Positions 34,792-44,654 of a stretch of DNA of 64,000 nt are shown here, in pieces. Location of the stretch: positions 122,331-186,330 of the forward strand of contig JAFSRN010000013.1 in assembly GCA_017446095.1 (NCBI GenBank), read 5' to 3'. Made by a program: the position numbers and the translations under genes. The notes below the pieces were generated by a model that was given only the letters and a program-made list of their open reading frames with translations, ran no database searches and was not told the DNA's origin. The first letter of the stretch is position 1, and each line of letters begins with the position of its first letter. This DNA is from Eubacterium sp. GTDB lineage: Bacteria; Bacillota; Clostridia; Oscillospirales; Acutalibacteraceae.

Positions 34792-37700
34792 TTATTCAAA
34801 CCATTTTTTGTTGAAGGCTATGCGTTCCTCTTCGGTTTCGCACTCTTCAATGCCGTTGAGTTCAACATACTTAAGTATGTCCTCAAGCGGATCGGGTTTG
34901 TGATAATAGTAGCCCTGAACGAGCTCACAGCCGATTTGCTTGATAAATTCAAGCTGTTCCGGAGTTTCCATTCCCTCAATAAGCGTGTGGATTCCGAGCC
35001 TTTTGGCAAGCTGCACCATCTCTTCAAGAAGGATCTGGTTAATGCCGTCCTTGTCCTCAAGGTTCTTAACAAGGTTCATATCAAACTTGATTAAATCAAA
35101 TTCGTATTTACTGAAGGAACTGATTGCGGAATAGCCGCTGCCGAAGTCGTCAAGCCATAATCCGTAATTATTTTCGCGAATGTTTTTAAGCTGCTCGCTA
35201 AAGGATTGAGCACCTTTTTCGATATCCTGCTCGGTGATTTCGATGATGAAATAGCTTTTGTCAACATACTTTGCCATATTGTATTTATCGTAAAGCCTGT
35301 TGAGCTCTTTGAGGATATCCGCGTGGTCGAAGTCCTGACGCGAGAAGTTGACGGAAACGGGAACGAGCGGCAGATTGTTATCTACACGAATAATAACCTC
35401 TTTGCACACCTGCTCAAACATATACAGGTCGAGCTTGTAAAGCTGATGGTATTTCTGCAAAACAGGTATGAATTCGCTTGGCGAAATCATTCCGCGCGTC
35501 GGGTCAATCCAGCGTGCAAGGCATTCAAAGGCAGCCACCTTCTGCGATTCAACGCGGAAAATGGAGTGGTAGTAAACCTTTATCCAGCCATGCTTAAGCG
35601 CTTTATCAAAATGCTCAATGATGTATCTGTCATGCAGATAAATCATATTCGAGGTCTGCGAGAAGAATTCAACCTCGCGGTTAATATCATTCTCAATATG
35701 CTTGAGCGCTCTCTTTGCGTGGTCAATCGTTTCGTTAAGCGAAACACCGACTTCGGCAGCGCAAACACCGCTGCGTATACCCGAGGTATCGCCGTGCGCC
35801 TTAATGTGTATGGTGCGGTTTACTCTGCGCAGATGCTTTTCAAGCTTATCGTTTGAAGATTCGTCCGTAATCAGGATAAAGTGGTCGTCGGAATCTCTAA
35901 CAACAAGCGATTTGGGGAACTGCTTAACAATCGTGTTTGCGGTAAGGACAATTAAGTTATCGCCCTCTTTAAAGCCGTACTGGTTGTTATAAGACTGCAT
36001 CGAGTAAATGTCAATGTAAACAACAAGCGGCGTGTTACCCTCTGCGCGGATAATCCTGATTTTTTCCTCGCCGAAATCCTGCAGGTAATTGATATTCGGA
36101 ATACCCGTAAGCGGGTCTGTGTAGAAGCTGTCGTGGCGTAATTTCATATACGCGTCAAGCCGTTCGATTGTCGTGTCCTGAGTGACGGTGAGGTTTGCGT
36201 ACATAATAACTGCAAGCTCTGTGCCGTCGGGCATCGTCTGCCATTTACCGATACCGTGAATGTAAACATACTCGTTATCTTTTTTGGCGTTTTTTGCAGA
36301 CGCGGTTGCAAGGCTGCGGTCAAGACGGCAACGGAAAACCGTATCGTACGGACCGAGCTGATTAAGGAAATCATCGCTGATTTGCGAAACAACGCCTACA
36401 TCGTCGGGGTGCATTCTTTCAAACATACCGGCTTCAAGCCACTCAAGAACAACCTCGCGCGGCATTCCCGTGTTTCTGCAAAAGCCCTCGGAAGCGAGTA
36501 CGGGTACTGCTTTGCCGTCGATGTTCTGGTAGTAAACAAACGACAGCGGACTGTTTTCGTAAGCCTCGCGGATTTCGGCAGGGAAGCGGTACTTGCTTGT
36601 TTTGCTGCCTAATCCGCTGTCTGAATTAACGATTTTGTGCGCTTTAAGAGCAACCTTGTGCTTGTACATCAGGTTGTCTGCAGTATCAAATACGCTTTCA
36701 ACACTCTGCCCGTCGCTGTAAAACGCAACGCCAAACGCAACCTCAACGCCGTCTGAATTCCTGTTTGAGTCGTTCATCTTGTCGCACAGATAATCAATGC
36801 TTTTATAATCATGTCCGCGGCAGATAACAACAAACTCGTCGCCGCCTATACGGAAAACGCGGCTGTGCTTAAACGTGTCGCAAATTACCTTGCACGCGTT
36901 GCGGATTAACTCGTCGCCCGCGTGGTGACCCATAGTGTCGTTAACACTCTTCAAGCCGTTGATGTCGCACACAACAAAAGCAAATTCAACTTGCTCTTTG
37001 TTCTTTATCTGCTCGTTTAACTGTTCTTTGGCAAGTGAAAAAGCATGGCTGTTCTGAACGCCCGTTAATGCATCCTTCGCTGCAATTTCCTTTGCAACGG
37101 AAAGCTCGTGAGCCTGCTGCTTTTCACGCCTTACGTAAAGGTCAACATTTTCAACGCCGATAATCAGAAGCGGCTTGCCATCCTCTTCAATTTCGGCAGC
37201 CTTAAGGCGTACGTAAGTGGGTTTGCCGTCGAGCATAAGGCGATATTCCATAATAAAAATACCGTCTATTTCAATTGCGCCGATTATGTTTTTCTTGGTG
37301 AAGAGCTTGCTGAAGGCGTTGTGGTCATCTTCACAAATTACGCGAAGGCTGTTTTCCTTCGTTTTTTCAAAAAAGTTTTCGCCCTTTTTGGAAATGCCGA
37401 GCTTGTTAAAATCCTCGTTAGCGTTAAACTCGGTGTACTCGTCCGTTTCGGGGTCAACGGCATAGAGCACCATAAGGTTGCGGCTGAAGGCGTTAAGGCG
37501 TGTATACGCCTTGCGTTCCTCTTTTTCGCTCTCCGCTTCAAGCTGGGATTTCAATTCCGTGTTAATATTACTTATGCCTATAATGATATGGCGCTCGTCG
37601 TCGGGAATCTGTGCAATCTTCATTATTACGTAGGTGGGCTTGTTGTCAATCATCAGGCGGTAGTAATACTTGAGTATATCCTGCGATGCAAGCGCTTCAA

Positions 37701-39054
37701 TAATCGCGTCTTTTTCAAGCAGTTCAGCCATCCTCTCGCGATCCTCTTCAAAGATAAGCTTATCAATATCCATTTGTATGTTGCGGAAGAAGTTCTTTCC
37801 CGAGTTCTGCGTGGTTTTTGAGCCGCTTTCCGTCCTTGAGCCGTACTCTATGTATTCGTCGGTGTCAACGTTAATATAGTAAAGGTTAAAATAGTCGCCT
37901 GTTAGCGCAAAGTTGATTTGCTCAAATATCTCCTTTTCCTCAAGGATTTTCTTATAGGTGGCTTTAATTACCTCGTTTTCCTCACGCATTTTTTCCATCT
38001 CGGTAATGTCTACCGCCATACCGAGAAGTAATAATTTGTCGTGTTCGTCAGATAGTTTAAATTTTGTTGTATAGTACTTACGCGGATTGCCTGCCGCGTC
38101 TTTTGCGTCCTCATAAAAGCGGTAAGGTTCGTCCATTGACAGTGCTTTTTTGTCCTCTTCAATAAAATGAGCGGCAGTTTCGCTGTCAAAAATATCATTG
38201 TCTGTAAGTCCAAGCACCTCTTCAACAGTGCTTTTGTTTGCGTCGTTTGCAAACGCCTGATTGCAGGTGATGTACTCGCCGGTTTCCGCGTCCTTCAAAA
38301 AGCTCGAAGCAGGGATGTTATTGAGCAGGGTGGATAATGACTGCTTTGATTTTGCAACCCTTTTTGCCTCGTCCGTCTGGCGCTGGAAATCTGCTTTTTC
38401 GTCCCCGATTACAACGACGGAAAGCAGGTTTGTGCCCACAAGGTATGCAACGGCGCAAAGCGGCAGGTCAGGCTTGAGCACCTGAAGAAGCATTAATAAC
38501 GATACGATTACACCGAAAAAGGTGAGTATACGATATTTATGCCTCTCACTTTCGCTGTGCCTGGGGATTGCCAGACGTGCAGTTGTTGTGGCTGTGATAA
38601 ACAGTGAAATCTGCAGCAGTATCACAGCATAACGCAGGGGTAGGGGATGATACACGCTGTTTTTATCTACCGTAAACAGAATCGGTTTGAATATGTTTAT
38701 ACCTACAATCAGCGTAACGGCTGCCGCATAGACTCTGCCGAATAAGAGCAAAAAGAATTCCAGCCGTTTCTGTTCGTTAAGATACACAACTATATATTTT
38801 GCCCAGAACAGCGCAGATAGTGCCAGAGCAATAAAGTATACCGATGTGTCAATAAAAAGAAGCGTTGCCCAGTTTGCGGAATCAAAAAGCCCCCAAAGTA
38901 CATCGGTAACATAATAAAACAGAACCGAAAACAGAAAGTGCCTGTAAGCAACACGGTTCGGTTTTTTGTTAAGCTCTGTTTTTTCAAATAGAACGCCTTG
39001 GTTTTCCACAATAAGCAGCAGGGAAGCCAGAAGTCCCATTGAAGCGTAATACAT
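34792..39054 (-). CDS. Multi-PAS membrane protein with GGDEF, second GGDEF and EAL domains
   Basis: 1420 residues, one of the largest signalling proteins here. A 7TM-type N-terminus (about 1-215) is followed by three PAS-like domains (about 235-640), GGDEF-1 (about 650-800; DALTGVQN, FVVCDINGLKSVND, FRIGGDEFVVI, complete), a further PAS (about 835-960), GGDEF-2 (about 970-1120) with RDSDDHF in place of RxGGDEF and therefore inactive, and EAL (about 1155-1405). In EAL the signature is ECL, with the other catalytic residues kept (NFSRQD, ITEQ, LDDFGSGYS, IKFD, IEGMETPE). No I-site RxxD precedes GGDEF-1. A bifunctional or mainly diguanylate cyclase role is possible. No terminator separates it from the genes downstream. 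Confidence 0.9.
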   Translation of the reverse strand: MYYASMGLLASLLLIVENQGVLFEKTELNKKPNRVAYRHFLFSVLFYYVTDVLWGLFDSANWATLLFIDTSVYFIALALSALFWAKYIVVYLNEQKRLEFFLLLFGRVYAAAVTLIVGINIFKPILFTVDKNSVYHPLPLRYAVILLQISLFITATTTARLAIPRHSESERHKYRILTFFGVIVSLLMLLQVLKPDLPLCAVAYLVGTNLLSVVVIGDEKADFQRQTDEAKRVAKSKQSLSTLLNNIPASSFLKDAETGEYITCNQAFANDANKSTVEEVLGLTDNDIFDSETAAHFIEEDKKALSMDEPYRFYEDAKDAAGNPRKYYTTKFKLSDEHDKLLLLGMAVDITEMEKMREENEVIKATYKKILEEKEIFEQINFALTGDYFNLYYINVDTDEYIEYGSRTESGSKTTQNSGKNFFRNIQMDIDKLIFEEDRERMAELLEKDAIIEALASQDILKYYYRLMIDNKPTYVIMKIAQIPDDERHIIIGISNINTELKSQLEAESEKEERKAYTRLNAFSRNLMVLYAVDPETDEYTEFNANEDFNKLGISKKGENFFEKTKENSLRVICEDDHNAFSKLFTKKNIIGAIEIDGIFIMEYRLMLDGKPTYVRLKAAEIEEDGKPLLIIGVENVDLYVRREKQQAHELSVAKEIAAKDALTGVQNSHAFSLAKEQLNEQIKNKEQVEFAFVVCDINGLKSVNDTMGHHAGDELIRNACKVICDTFKHSRVFRIGGDEFVVICRGHDYKSIDYLCDKMNDSNRNSDGVEVAFGVAFYSDGQSVESVFDTADNLMYKHKVALKAHKIVNSDSGLGSKTSKYRFPAEIREAYENSPLSFVYYQNIDGKAVPVLASEGFCRNTGMPREVVLEWLEAGMFERMHPDDVGVVSQISDDFLNQLGPYDTVFRCRLDRSLATASAKNAKKDNEYVYIHGIGKWQTMPDGTELAVIMYANLTVTQDTTIERLDAYMKLRHDSFYTDPLTGIPNINYLQDFGEEKIRIIRAEGNTPLVVYIDIYSMQSYNNQYGFKEGDNLIVLTANTIVKQFPKSLVVRDSDDHFILITDESSNDKLEKHLRRVNRTIHIKAHGDTSGIRSGVCAAEVGVSLNETIDHAKRALKHIENDINREVEFFSQTSNMIYLHDRYIIEHFDKALKHGWIKVYYHSIFRVESQKVAAFECLARWIDPTRGMISPSEFIPVLQKYHQLYKLDLYMFEQVCKEVIIRVDNNLPLVPVSVNFSRQDFDHADILKELNRLYDKYNMAKYVDKSYFIIEITEQDIEKGAQSFSEQLKNIRENNYGLWLDDFGSGYSAISSFSKYEFDLIKFDMNLVKNLEDKDGINQILLEEMVQLAKRLGIHTLIEGMETPEQLEFIKQIGCELVQGYYYHKPDPLEDILKYVELNGIEECETEEERIAFNKKWFE

Positions 39055-39124
39055 AATTTCACCCCGATTTTTTGATAATCTCGCTTTTCTTTACATTTTA
39101 GACAATTCATATTGAAAATGCATA

Positions 39125-39153
39125 TTGAAAAAAACGACTATTGTTGATATAAT
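39125..39153 (+). promoter_or_regulatory. Promoter of the GGDEF / GGDEF-EAL / UDP-sugar operon
   Basis: -35 TTGAAA (39125-39130), 17-bp spacer, -10 TATAAT (39148-39153), 68 bases before the first start. No other clear promoter or terminator is seen until 46974. Confidence 0.65.
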
Positions 39154-39221
39154 TATAATATCACATATAATTCGTCGATTCAATATACAAAGTAATTAAT
39201 AATTATGGAGAGGTTTTGTTA

Positions 39222-40043
39222 ATGTCACCAAAAAATAAGAAAAACGACGTTTCTCTTAAGACAGTTCAAAGGCGATTGATAATCGTGGCGGCGCTGCTTT
39301 GCGTATTAACGCTTGCTTCGGTATTACTGTTGCTTAAGAACGTGCTTTTTACACGGATATTTGCAGGCGTTATGCTTGTTGCAGATTCAGCCGCGCTGAT
39401 TTATCTTGTGCTGCTGATTTCGCGCCTGGGGATAAAGCCGCTTTTGCGCGCAAACGAGTGCATTAAAGAGGAACGTAAAATCCCCGAATCGGGCACAGCG
39501 GAATTCCGCAGCCTTGCAGGTGCGTATAACAGGATGTTTGACCTGTATGAAAACGGTACGGAACGCCTACAGTTTAAAGCGTACCACGATGAGCTTACGG
39601 GCGTATATAATCGCGCGGGCTACGAGTCGATTGTTACGGGCATTGACCTTAAAAGCACCTATATGCTGCTGTTTGATATTGACGCTTTGAGCGAAATCAA
39701 CAGCGAGCACGGCCGCGAAACAGGCGACGAGGTTTTGAAAAAGCTCGTTAGAGTGCTTAAAAAGAACTTCCGCCCCGATGACTCAATCTGCCGCGTAGAC
39801 GGTGATGAGTTTGTTGTGTTTATGCTGAGTTTTCCCCAGAAGAGGGACGATTTGGTTGCCGCAAAATTAGAGAGAATAAATAGTGAATTAAGTGACACCT
39901 CGGACGGTTTGCCGAGTGTGTCAATCAGCGTCGGTATTGTTCACGGAAGTGAAGCCGGAGAGCTCGACGACCTTTTTAAAAAAACCGATTTAGCAATGTA
40001 TCAGTCCAAGCAAAAGGGCGAAAGCGCTTATACTTTCCTTTAA
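39222..40043 (+). CDS. GGDEF-domain protein with two membrane helices
   Basis: 273 residues from the ATG at 39222 (GGAGAGG upstream; a TTG six bases earlier is in frame). Two membrane helices (about 18-70) and a HAMP-like linker precede a GGDEF domain (about 120-270): HDELTGVYNRAGYE, LLFDIDALSEINSEHG with both metal Asp, and RPDDSICRVDGDEFVV. The active-site motif is DGDEF rather than GGDEF, so activity is uncertain, but RPDD five residues before it is a canonical product-inhibition I-site. It is the first gene of the operon that leads to UDP-uronate synthesis. Confidence 0.85.
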   Translation: MSPKNKKNDVSLKTVQRRLIIVAALLCVLTLASVLLLLKNVLFTRIFAGVMLVADSAALIYLVLLISRLGIKPLLRANECIKEERKIPESGTAEFRSLAGAYNRMFDLYENGTERLQFKAYHDELTGVYNRAGYESIVTGIDLKSTYMLLFDIDALSEINSEHGRETGDEVLKKLVRVLKKNFRPDDSICRVDGDEFVVFMLSFPQKRDDLVAAKLERINSELSDTSDGLPSVSISVGIVHGSEAGELDDLFKKTDLAMYQSKQKGESAYTFL

Positions 40044-40083
40044 AAAGCGCTTTGCCTTGGAAACAGAAAAGAGGTAATTCAAT

Positions 40084-41703
40084 ATGCGATCCCTTCGCTC
40101 AAGATTTACAATACTTACGGTTATTGTAGCATTTGTCTCAGTAAGCGTTGTTACGGGAATGAGCGTAATTTTTATCCGCAATAACGAGCAGCAGAAATCA
40201 GACCAGCTGTTGCTTCTGCTTTGCGAAACAGGCGAAAAAAATCTTGACTATTATTTTAACAGTGTGCAAAAATCCGTGGGCAAAGTTGCCTCGTTTGTTG
40301 AAGCGGATATAGACGGCACCGATGCAAAAAGTCTTGAACAGCACACCCAGCACGTAAGAAAGTATTTTGACGTAATGGCGTCCAAAACGAACGGCGTGCT
40401 TACATACTACTACAGACTTGACCCCGAAGTGTCCGATACCGTAAAGGGCTTCTGGTACACAAACCTTGACGGCGAGGGCTTTGTGGAACACAAGGTTACG
40501 GATATCACCAAATACGATACAAAGGACACCTCGCAGCTTGTGTGGTTTACCGTGCCTAAATATAAGGGCGAATCCATATGGCTGCCGCCGTATATTACGG
40601 ATAACCTTAATAAACGCGTTATTTCATACAATGTCCCGATTTATTGCGAGGGCAAATTTATCGGCGTAGTCGGAATAGAAATTGACTATACCATTATGGC
40701 TGAGCAGGTGGACAGCATCAAGTTGTACAACAACGGATACGCGTTTTTAAGCGACGAAAACGGCGAAATTTATTACCACCCCTACATTGACGTTACAACA
40801 ACGGCAAAAGAGGATCAGCCCGAGATTCCGTTCGGCTTGGTAAGCGACAGTACTTTTATCAAGTACACTTATAACGGCGTTAAAAAAACAGGCGCGTGGC
40901 TGTCGCTCAGCAACGGTATGCGCCTTGTGGTCTGCGCCCCCGTTTCCGAAACGGACGGCGACTGGCAAAAACTGATTCTCAACACACTTATCGTTTCCGT
41001 TGAGGTTATGATTTTTGCAAGCCTGGCGGCATACTTCTTCTCAAAACGTATTGCAAAACCGCTGAATCAGCTTACCTTGGCAGCGCAGAAGGTTGAAAAG
41101 GGCAACTACGATTTTGAACTTGAATATGACAAAAAAGACGAGGTTGGCGTACTTACAAAAACCTTTAAAACTCTGGCAAACAACGTTAAGGAACATATCA
41201 ATACCCTTAACAGCAGAGTTTTTGTGGACGCGCTTACTAACGTTAAGAACAGGGCTGCGTTCCTTGAAACCTGCAACAGTATGCAAAAGGAGATTGACAG
41301 TAACAAGGGCGACTTGAAGTTCGCGATTGCTATTTTTGACTGCAACAATCTTAAAACAATCAACGACCAATACGGCCACGACAAAGGCGATATCTACCTT
41401 AAAACCACCGGCAGGGTAATCAGCAATGCATTCAGGCAGTGCCAGGTATTCCGTATAGGCGGCGACGAGTTTGCAGTCATACTGACAGGCGATAATTATC
41501 AGAACAGGGAAATCCTTATTAATAATTTTGAAAGCATTAAGGAGAGAATTAACGCCACAAACGATAACCCGTGGGAACAGGTCAACCTTGCCATGGGTAT
41601 TGCGGAATACGATAAGGATGACGACAGTTCCGTTGACGACGTAACGCGCCGTGCGGACAGATATATGTATAAGAATAAGTTTAATGATAAGGCTGAAAGG
41701 TAA
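40084..41703 (+). CDS. Cache-HAMP-GGDEF diguanylate cyclase
   Basis: 539 residues. TM1 (about 10-30), a large extracytoplasmic double-Cache-like domain (about 35-300; KGFWYTNLDGEGFVEH, SIWLPPYITDNLNKRVISYNVPI), TM2 (about 302-325), HAMP (KRIAKPLNQLTLAAQKVEKGNYDFE), and GGDEF (about 380-535): DALTNVKNRAAFLE, AIFDCNNLKTINDQYG, FRIGGDEFAVI, all required residues present. No I-site. A ligand-controlled diguanylate cyclase is predicted. It lies 40 bases after the preceding GGDEF gene and seven before the next. Confidence 0.92.
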   Translation: MRSLRSRFTILTVIVAFVSVSVVTGMSVIFIRNNEQQKSDQLLLLLCETGEKNLDYYFNSVQKSVGKVASFVEADIDGTDAKSLEQHTQHVRKYFDVMASKTNGVLTYYYRLDPEVSDTVKGFWYTNLDGEGFVEHKVTDITKYDTKDTSQLVWFTVPKYKGESIWLPPYITDNLNKRVISYNVPIYCEGKFIGVVGIEIDYTIMAEQVDSIKLYNNGYAFLSDENGEIYYHPYIDVTTTAKEDQPEIPFGLVSDSTFIKYTYNGVKKTGAWLSLSNGMRLVVCAPVSETDGDWQKLILNTLIVSVEVMIFASLAAYFFSKRIAKPLNQLTLAAQKVEKGNYDFELEYDKKDEVGVLTKTFKTLANNVKEHINTLNSRVFVDALTNVKNRAAFLETCNSMQKEIDSNKGDLKFAIAIFDCNNLKTINDQYGHDKGDIYLKTTGRVISNAFRQCQVFRIGGDEFAVILTGDNYQNREILINNFESIKERINATNDNPWEQVNLAMGIAEYDKDDDSSVDDVTRRADRYMYKNKFNDKAER

Positions 41704-41710
41704 ACCACTG

Positions 41711-44638
41711 ATGAAATACGGCAAAAGATTAAAAAAATATCGTATTATAGCGTGTTTACTCTCGTTAATCATCCCCCTTGTATCTCTGTCGTCAGCCGCG
41801 GCAGTAACGCAGGGTGTCGGCAAAATTGTCCGCATCGGCTGGTACGATTCGCCGTTTAATATGATGGACGACCTCGGCAGACGGTCGGGCTATGCCTATG
41901 AGTACGCACAGAAAATAGCGGTTTATTCAAACTGGCGCTATGAATATGTGGAGGGCAGCTGGCCCGAGCTTATGCAGATGCTTGAGGACGGCAAAATCGA
42001 CTTGATGAGCGACGTTTCGTATACCAAGGAACGTAACGACAAAATGCTGTTTTCCGAGCTGCCGATGGGAACGGAGGATTACTACCTGTTTACCACACCC
42101 GATAACAGCGATATTTCAACCTCCGATTACTCGACCTTTAACGGCAAAAAGGTGGGCGTAAACAAGGGCAGCGTTCAGATAAAATTCTTTAAAGAGTGGG
42201 AAAAGACTAATAACGTCAACGCCGAGATAGTGGAATTAACAGGGGAAGAGAACCAGAATATGGCAAAACTCATCAGGGGCGATATTGATATGTATCTGAC
42301 TCTTGACGCGATTTACGACCCGCAGAGCACCGTCCCAGTGTGCAAAATTGACTCTTCGGATTTCTACTTTGCGGTAAACAAAGACCGCCCCGACATTCTG
42401 GCTGAACTCAATTCCGCAATGGAACGTATTCAGAACGATAACCGCTTTTATAATCAGCAGTTATATTCAAAATACCTTAAAACAGTCGGCATTAACGACC
42501 AGTTCAGCTCGCACGAGATAAGCTGGCTCAAAGAGCGTAGCACAATAAGAATAGGCTATCAGGATAACTATCTTGCGTTTTGCGCCAAGGACCCCCAAAC
42601 AGGGGAACTTATCGGTGCGCTTAAGGATTATCTTAACACCGCTTCCACCTGTATGGGCAATGCCGAGCTCAATTTTGAGCCTGTGGCATATCCTACTTCC
42701 GAAGCGGCGCTCGATGCGCTTAAAAAAGGCGAGATTGACTGTATGTTCCCCATAAATATGACCGATTATTACGGCGAGGAAGAGGGGATATCAATCACGT
42801 CGCCGCTTATGACGAGCGAGATGATTGCCATTGTTTCGGAAGCGGATCAAAACACGTTTTTCAAGAAAGAGCGTATCACGGTAGCCGTTAACGCAGGTAA
42901 CCCGAACTATGATATGTTCCTGCTTGACAATTTCCCCGATTGGCGCTCTGTGTATTTCAGCAACACAGAGGAATGTCTTAAGGCTGTTGCCCAGGGTAAG
43001 GCGGAATGTGTTTTAGTCAGCACCTTCCGTTATAACGATATTGCTGCGTTTTGCAGTAAGAATAACCTTGTGTCTGTTCCTACCGGCGTTAAGCTTGATT
43101 ACAATATCGCCGTTAACAGAAGAAATGCTACGCTTTATTCCGTACTTAACCGAGTGATATGCGTTGTGCCGGAAAACACTATGAGCGTTGCGCTTTCAAG
43201 CTATGCCGTGGATAACTCAAAGCACGGTCTTATCGACTACCTTCAGCAAAATGAGGGTATAGTGGCATTAATAATGATTCCGTTAATGCTCGTAATCGTT
43301 TTCTTCTTAATCATAATATTCAGAGTCCTGAAAAAGGCAAAGGTAAGCCAAAAACTGATTTCCGCTACCGAAACCGATGAGCTCACCGGATTGTATATGA
43401 ATAACTATTTCTTCGAGTACGCAAACCGTATGTTTGAAGAAAATCCGAGTGCGCCGATGGACGCAATAGTTATGAACATCATTCAGTTCCATTCCGTAAA
43501 TGCTATTTACGGCTATGAGTTCGGTGATAAGCTGCTCAGCGCGTTTGGCGAAGAACTGTACGCTTTTGCAGAGGAAAACGGCGGTATTGCAGGACATTCC
43601 GAAGCGGACAGATTTACTTTATACTGTCAGCATCTTGATGATTACAACGCTTTATTTGACCGCTTGCAGAACAGGATTAATTCGCTCTTATCCCGCACCG
43701 ACATCAGGGTTCGCATGGGCGTTATGCCGTGGGAAGAGGGCACTGAACCTGTTCAGATGGTTGAGCAGGCGCTTATTGCCTGCAACCTTGTGCGCGGGCT
43801 TTATAATGAGCATATCCTTGTGTTTGACGAGAATGTGCGCCAGCGAGAATCGTTTGAGCAAAAACTGCAAAACGACCTGTTTAACGCTGTGGAAAACGAA
43901 GAACTTGAGGTATACTATCAGCCGATATTTGATATTCAGAGCAATCCGCCGCAGCTAATGGGCGCAGAGGCGCTTGTTCGGTGGATACATCCCGATTTCG
44001 GTATGCTGATGCCTGCCGATTTTGTGCCGCTGTTTGAGCAAAAAGGACAGATCGGCGCGGTTGATTATTACGTGTGGAAAGAGGCGGCAAAGCAGATTGC
44101 ACGCTGGAAAGATAAGTGTTCAAAGGATTTTGCCGTATCAATCAACCTTTCCCGTAGAGATTTGTTTGACGAGGAACTGGACGAAACGCTGAATTCGCTT
44201 GTAAAAGAAAACGGGCTTGAACCGCGTATGCTCAAGCTTGAAGTAACCGAATCCGTGTATACCGAAAATATCAATGAAATAACCGACGTTGTTGAAAGGC
44301 TGCGCGATAAGGGTTATCCGATAGTTATGGACGACTTCGGCTCGGGTTATTCCTCGCTGAATATGCTTTCCGCTATGCCGATTGACGCGCTGAAAATGGA
44401 CAAGGCGTTTATCAAGGACGCCGATATCAGCGAAAAAAGGTTTAAGCTGATTCAGATGATTCTGGATATTGCGGATAACCTTAAGGTTCCCGTAGTTGCG
44501 GAAGGTGTGGAAACGCAGAGTCAGTTTGACTTGCTTAAAAATTCAGGTTGCGCGCTTGCACAGGGCTATTATTTCTCAAAGCCTTTAACTGCAGAGAATT
44601 TTGAAGCAAAATTTATTGAAAACAGTACAGAAAATTAG
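41711..44638 (+). CDS. Tandem solute-binding-domain protein with degenerate GGDEF and EAL domains
   Basis: 975 residues from the ATG at 41711 (GAAAGG upstream). A signal or first TM is followed by two SBP_bac_3-type periplasmic binding domains in tandem (about 35-265 and 280-500; starts IVRIGWYDSPFNM and TIRIGYQDNYLAF), the kind that bind amino acids. TM2 (about 520-545) leads to a GGDEF domain with no active motif (SEADRF) and an EAL domain (about 725-970) with all catalytic residues: GAEALVRW, NLSRRD, EVTES, VMDDFGSGYSS, LKMDK, AEGVET. Prediction: an amino-acid- or ligand-responsive c-di-GMP phosphodiesterase, the GGDEF part being regulatory. A related protein is at 47808. Confidence 0.9.
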   Translation: MKYGKRLKKYRIIACLLSLIIPLVSLSSAAAVTQGVGKIVRIGWYDSPFNMMDDLGRRSGYAYEYAQKIAVYSNWRYEYVEGSWPELMQMLEDGKIDLMSDVSYTKERNDKMLFSELPMGTEDYYLFTTPDNSDISTSDYSTFNGKKVGVNKGSVQIKFFKEWEKTNNVNAEIVELTGEENQNMAKLIRGDIDMYLTLDAIYDPQSTVPVCKIDSSDFYFAVNKDRPDILAELNSAMERIQNDNRFYNQQLYSKYLKTVGINDQFSSHEISWLKERSTIRIGYQDNYLAFCAKDPQTGELIGALKDYLNTASTCMGNAELNFEPVAYPTSEAALDALKKGEIDCMFPINMTDYYGEEEGISITSPLMTSEMIAIVSEADQNTFFKKERITVAVNAGNPNYDMFLLDNFPDWRSVYFSNTEECLKAVAQGKAECVLVSTFRYNDIAAFCSKNNLVSVPTGVKLDYNIAVNRRNATLYSVLNRVICVVPENTMSVALSSYAVDNSKHGLIDYLQQNEGIVALIMIPLMLVIVFFLIIIFRVLKKAKVSQKLISATETDELTGLYMNNYFFEYANRMFEENPSAPMDAIVMNIIQFHSVNAIYGYEFGDKLLSAFGEELYAFAEENGGIAGHSEADRFTLYCQHLDDYNALFDRLQNRINSLLSRTDIRVRMGVMPWEEGTEPVQMVEQALIACNLVRGLYNEHILVFDENVRQRESFEQKLQNDLFNAVENEELEVYYQPIFDIQSNPPQLMGAEALVRWIHPDFGMLMPADFVPLFEQKGQIGAVDYYVWKEAAKQIARWKDKCSKDFAVSINLSRRDLFDEELDETLNSLVKENGLEPRMLKLEVTESVYTENINEITDVVERLRDKGYPIVMDDFGSGYSSLNMLSAMPIDALKMDKAFIKDADISEKRFKLIQMILDIADNLKVPVVAEGVETQSQFDLLKNSGCALAQGYYFSKPLTAENFEAKFIENSTEN

Positions 44639-44654
44639 TATAATGTGATTTGTT

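Noticed and set aside
39055-39221. Possible c-di-GMP riboswitch upstream of the signalling genes
   Set aside because: I looked for the conserved GEMM core (GGGCAAACC and the GNRA tetraloop-receptor pair) in intergenic regions before 39222, 41711, 44655, 47693, 51383 and 54308 and saw none.
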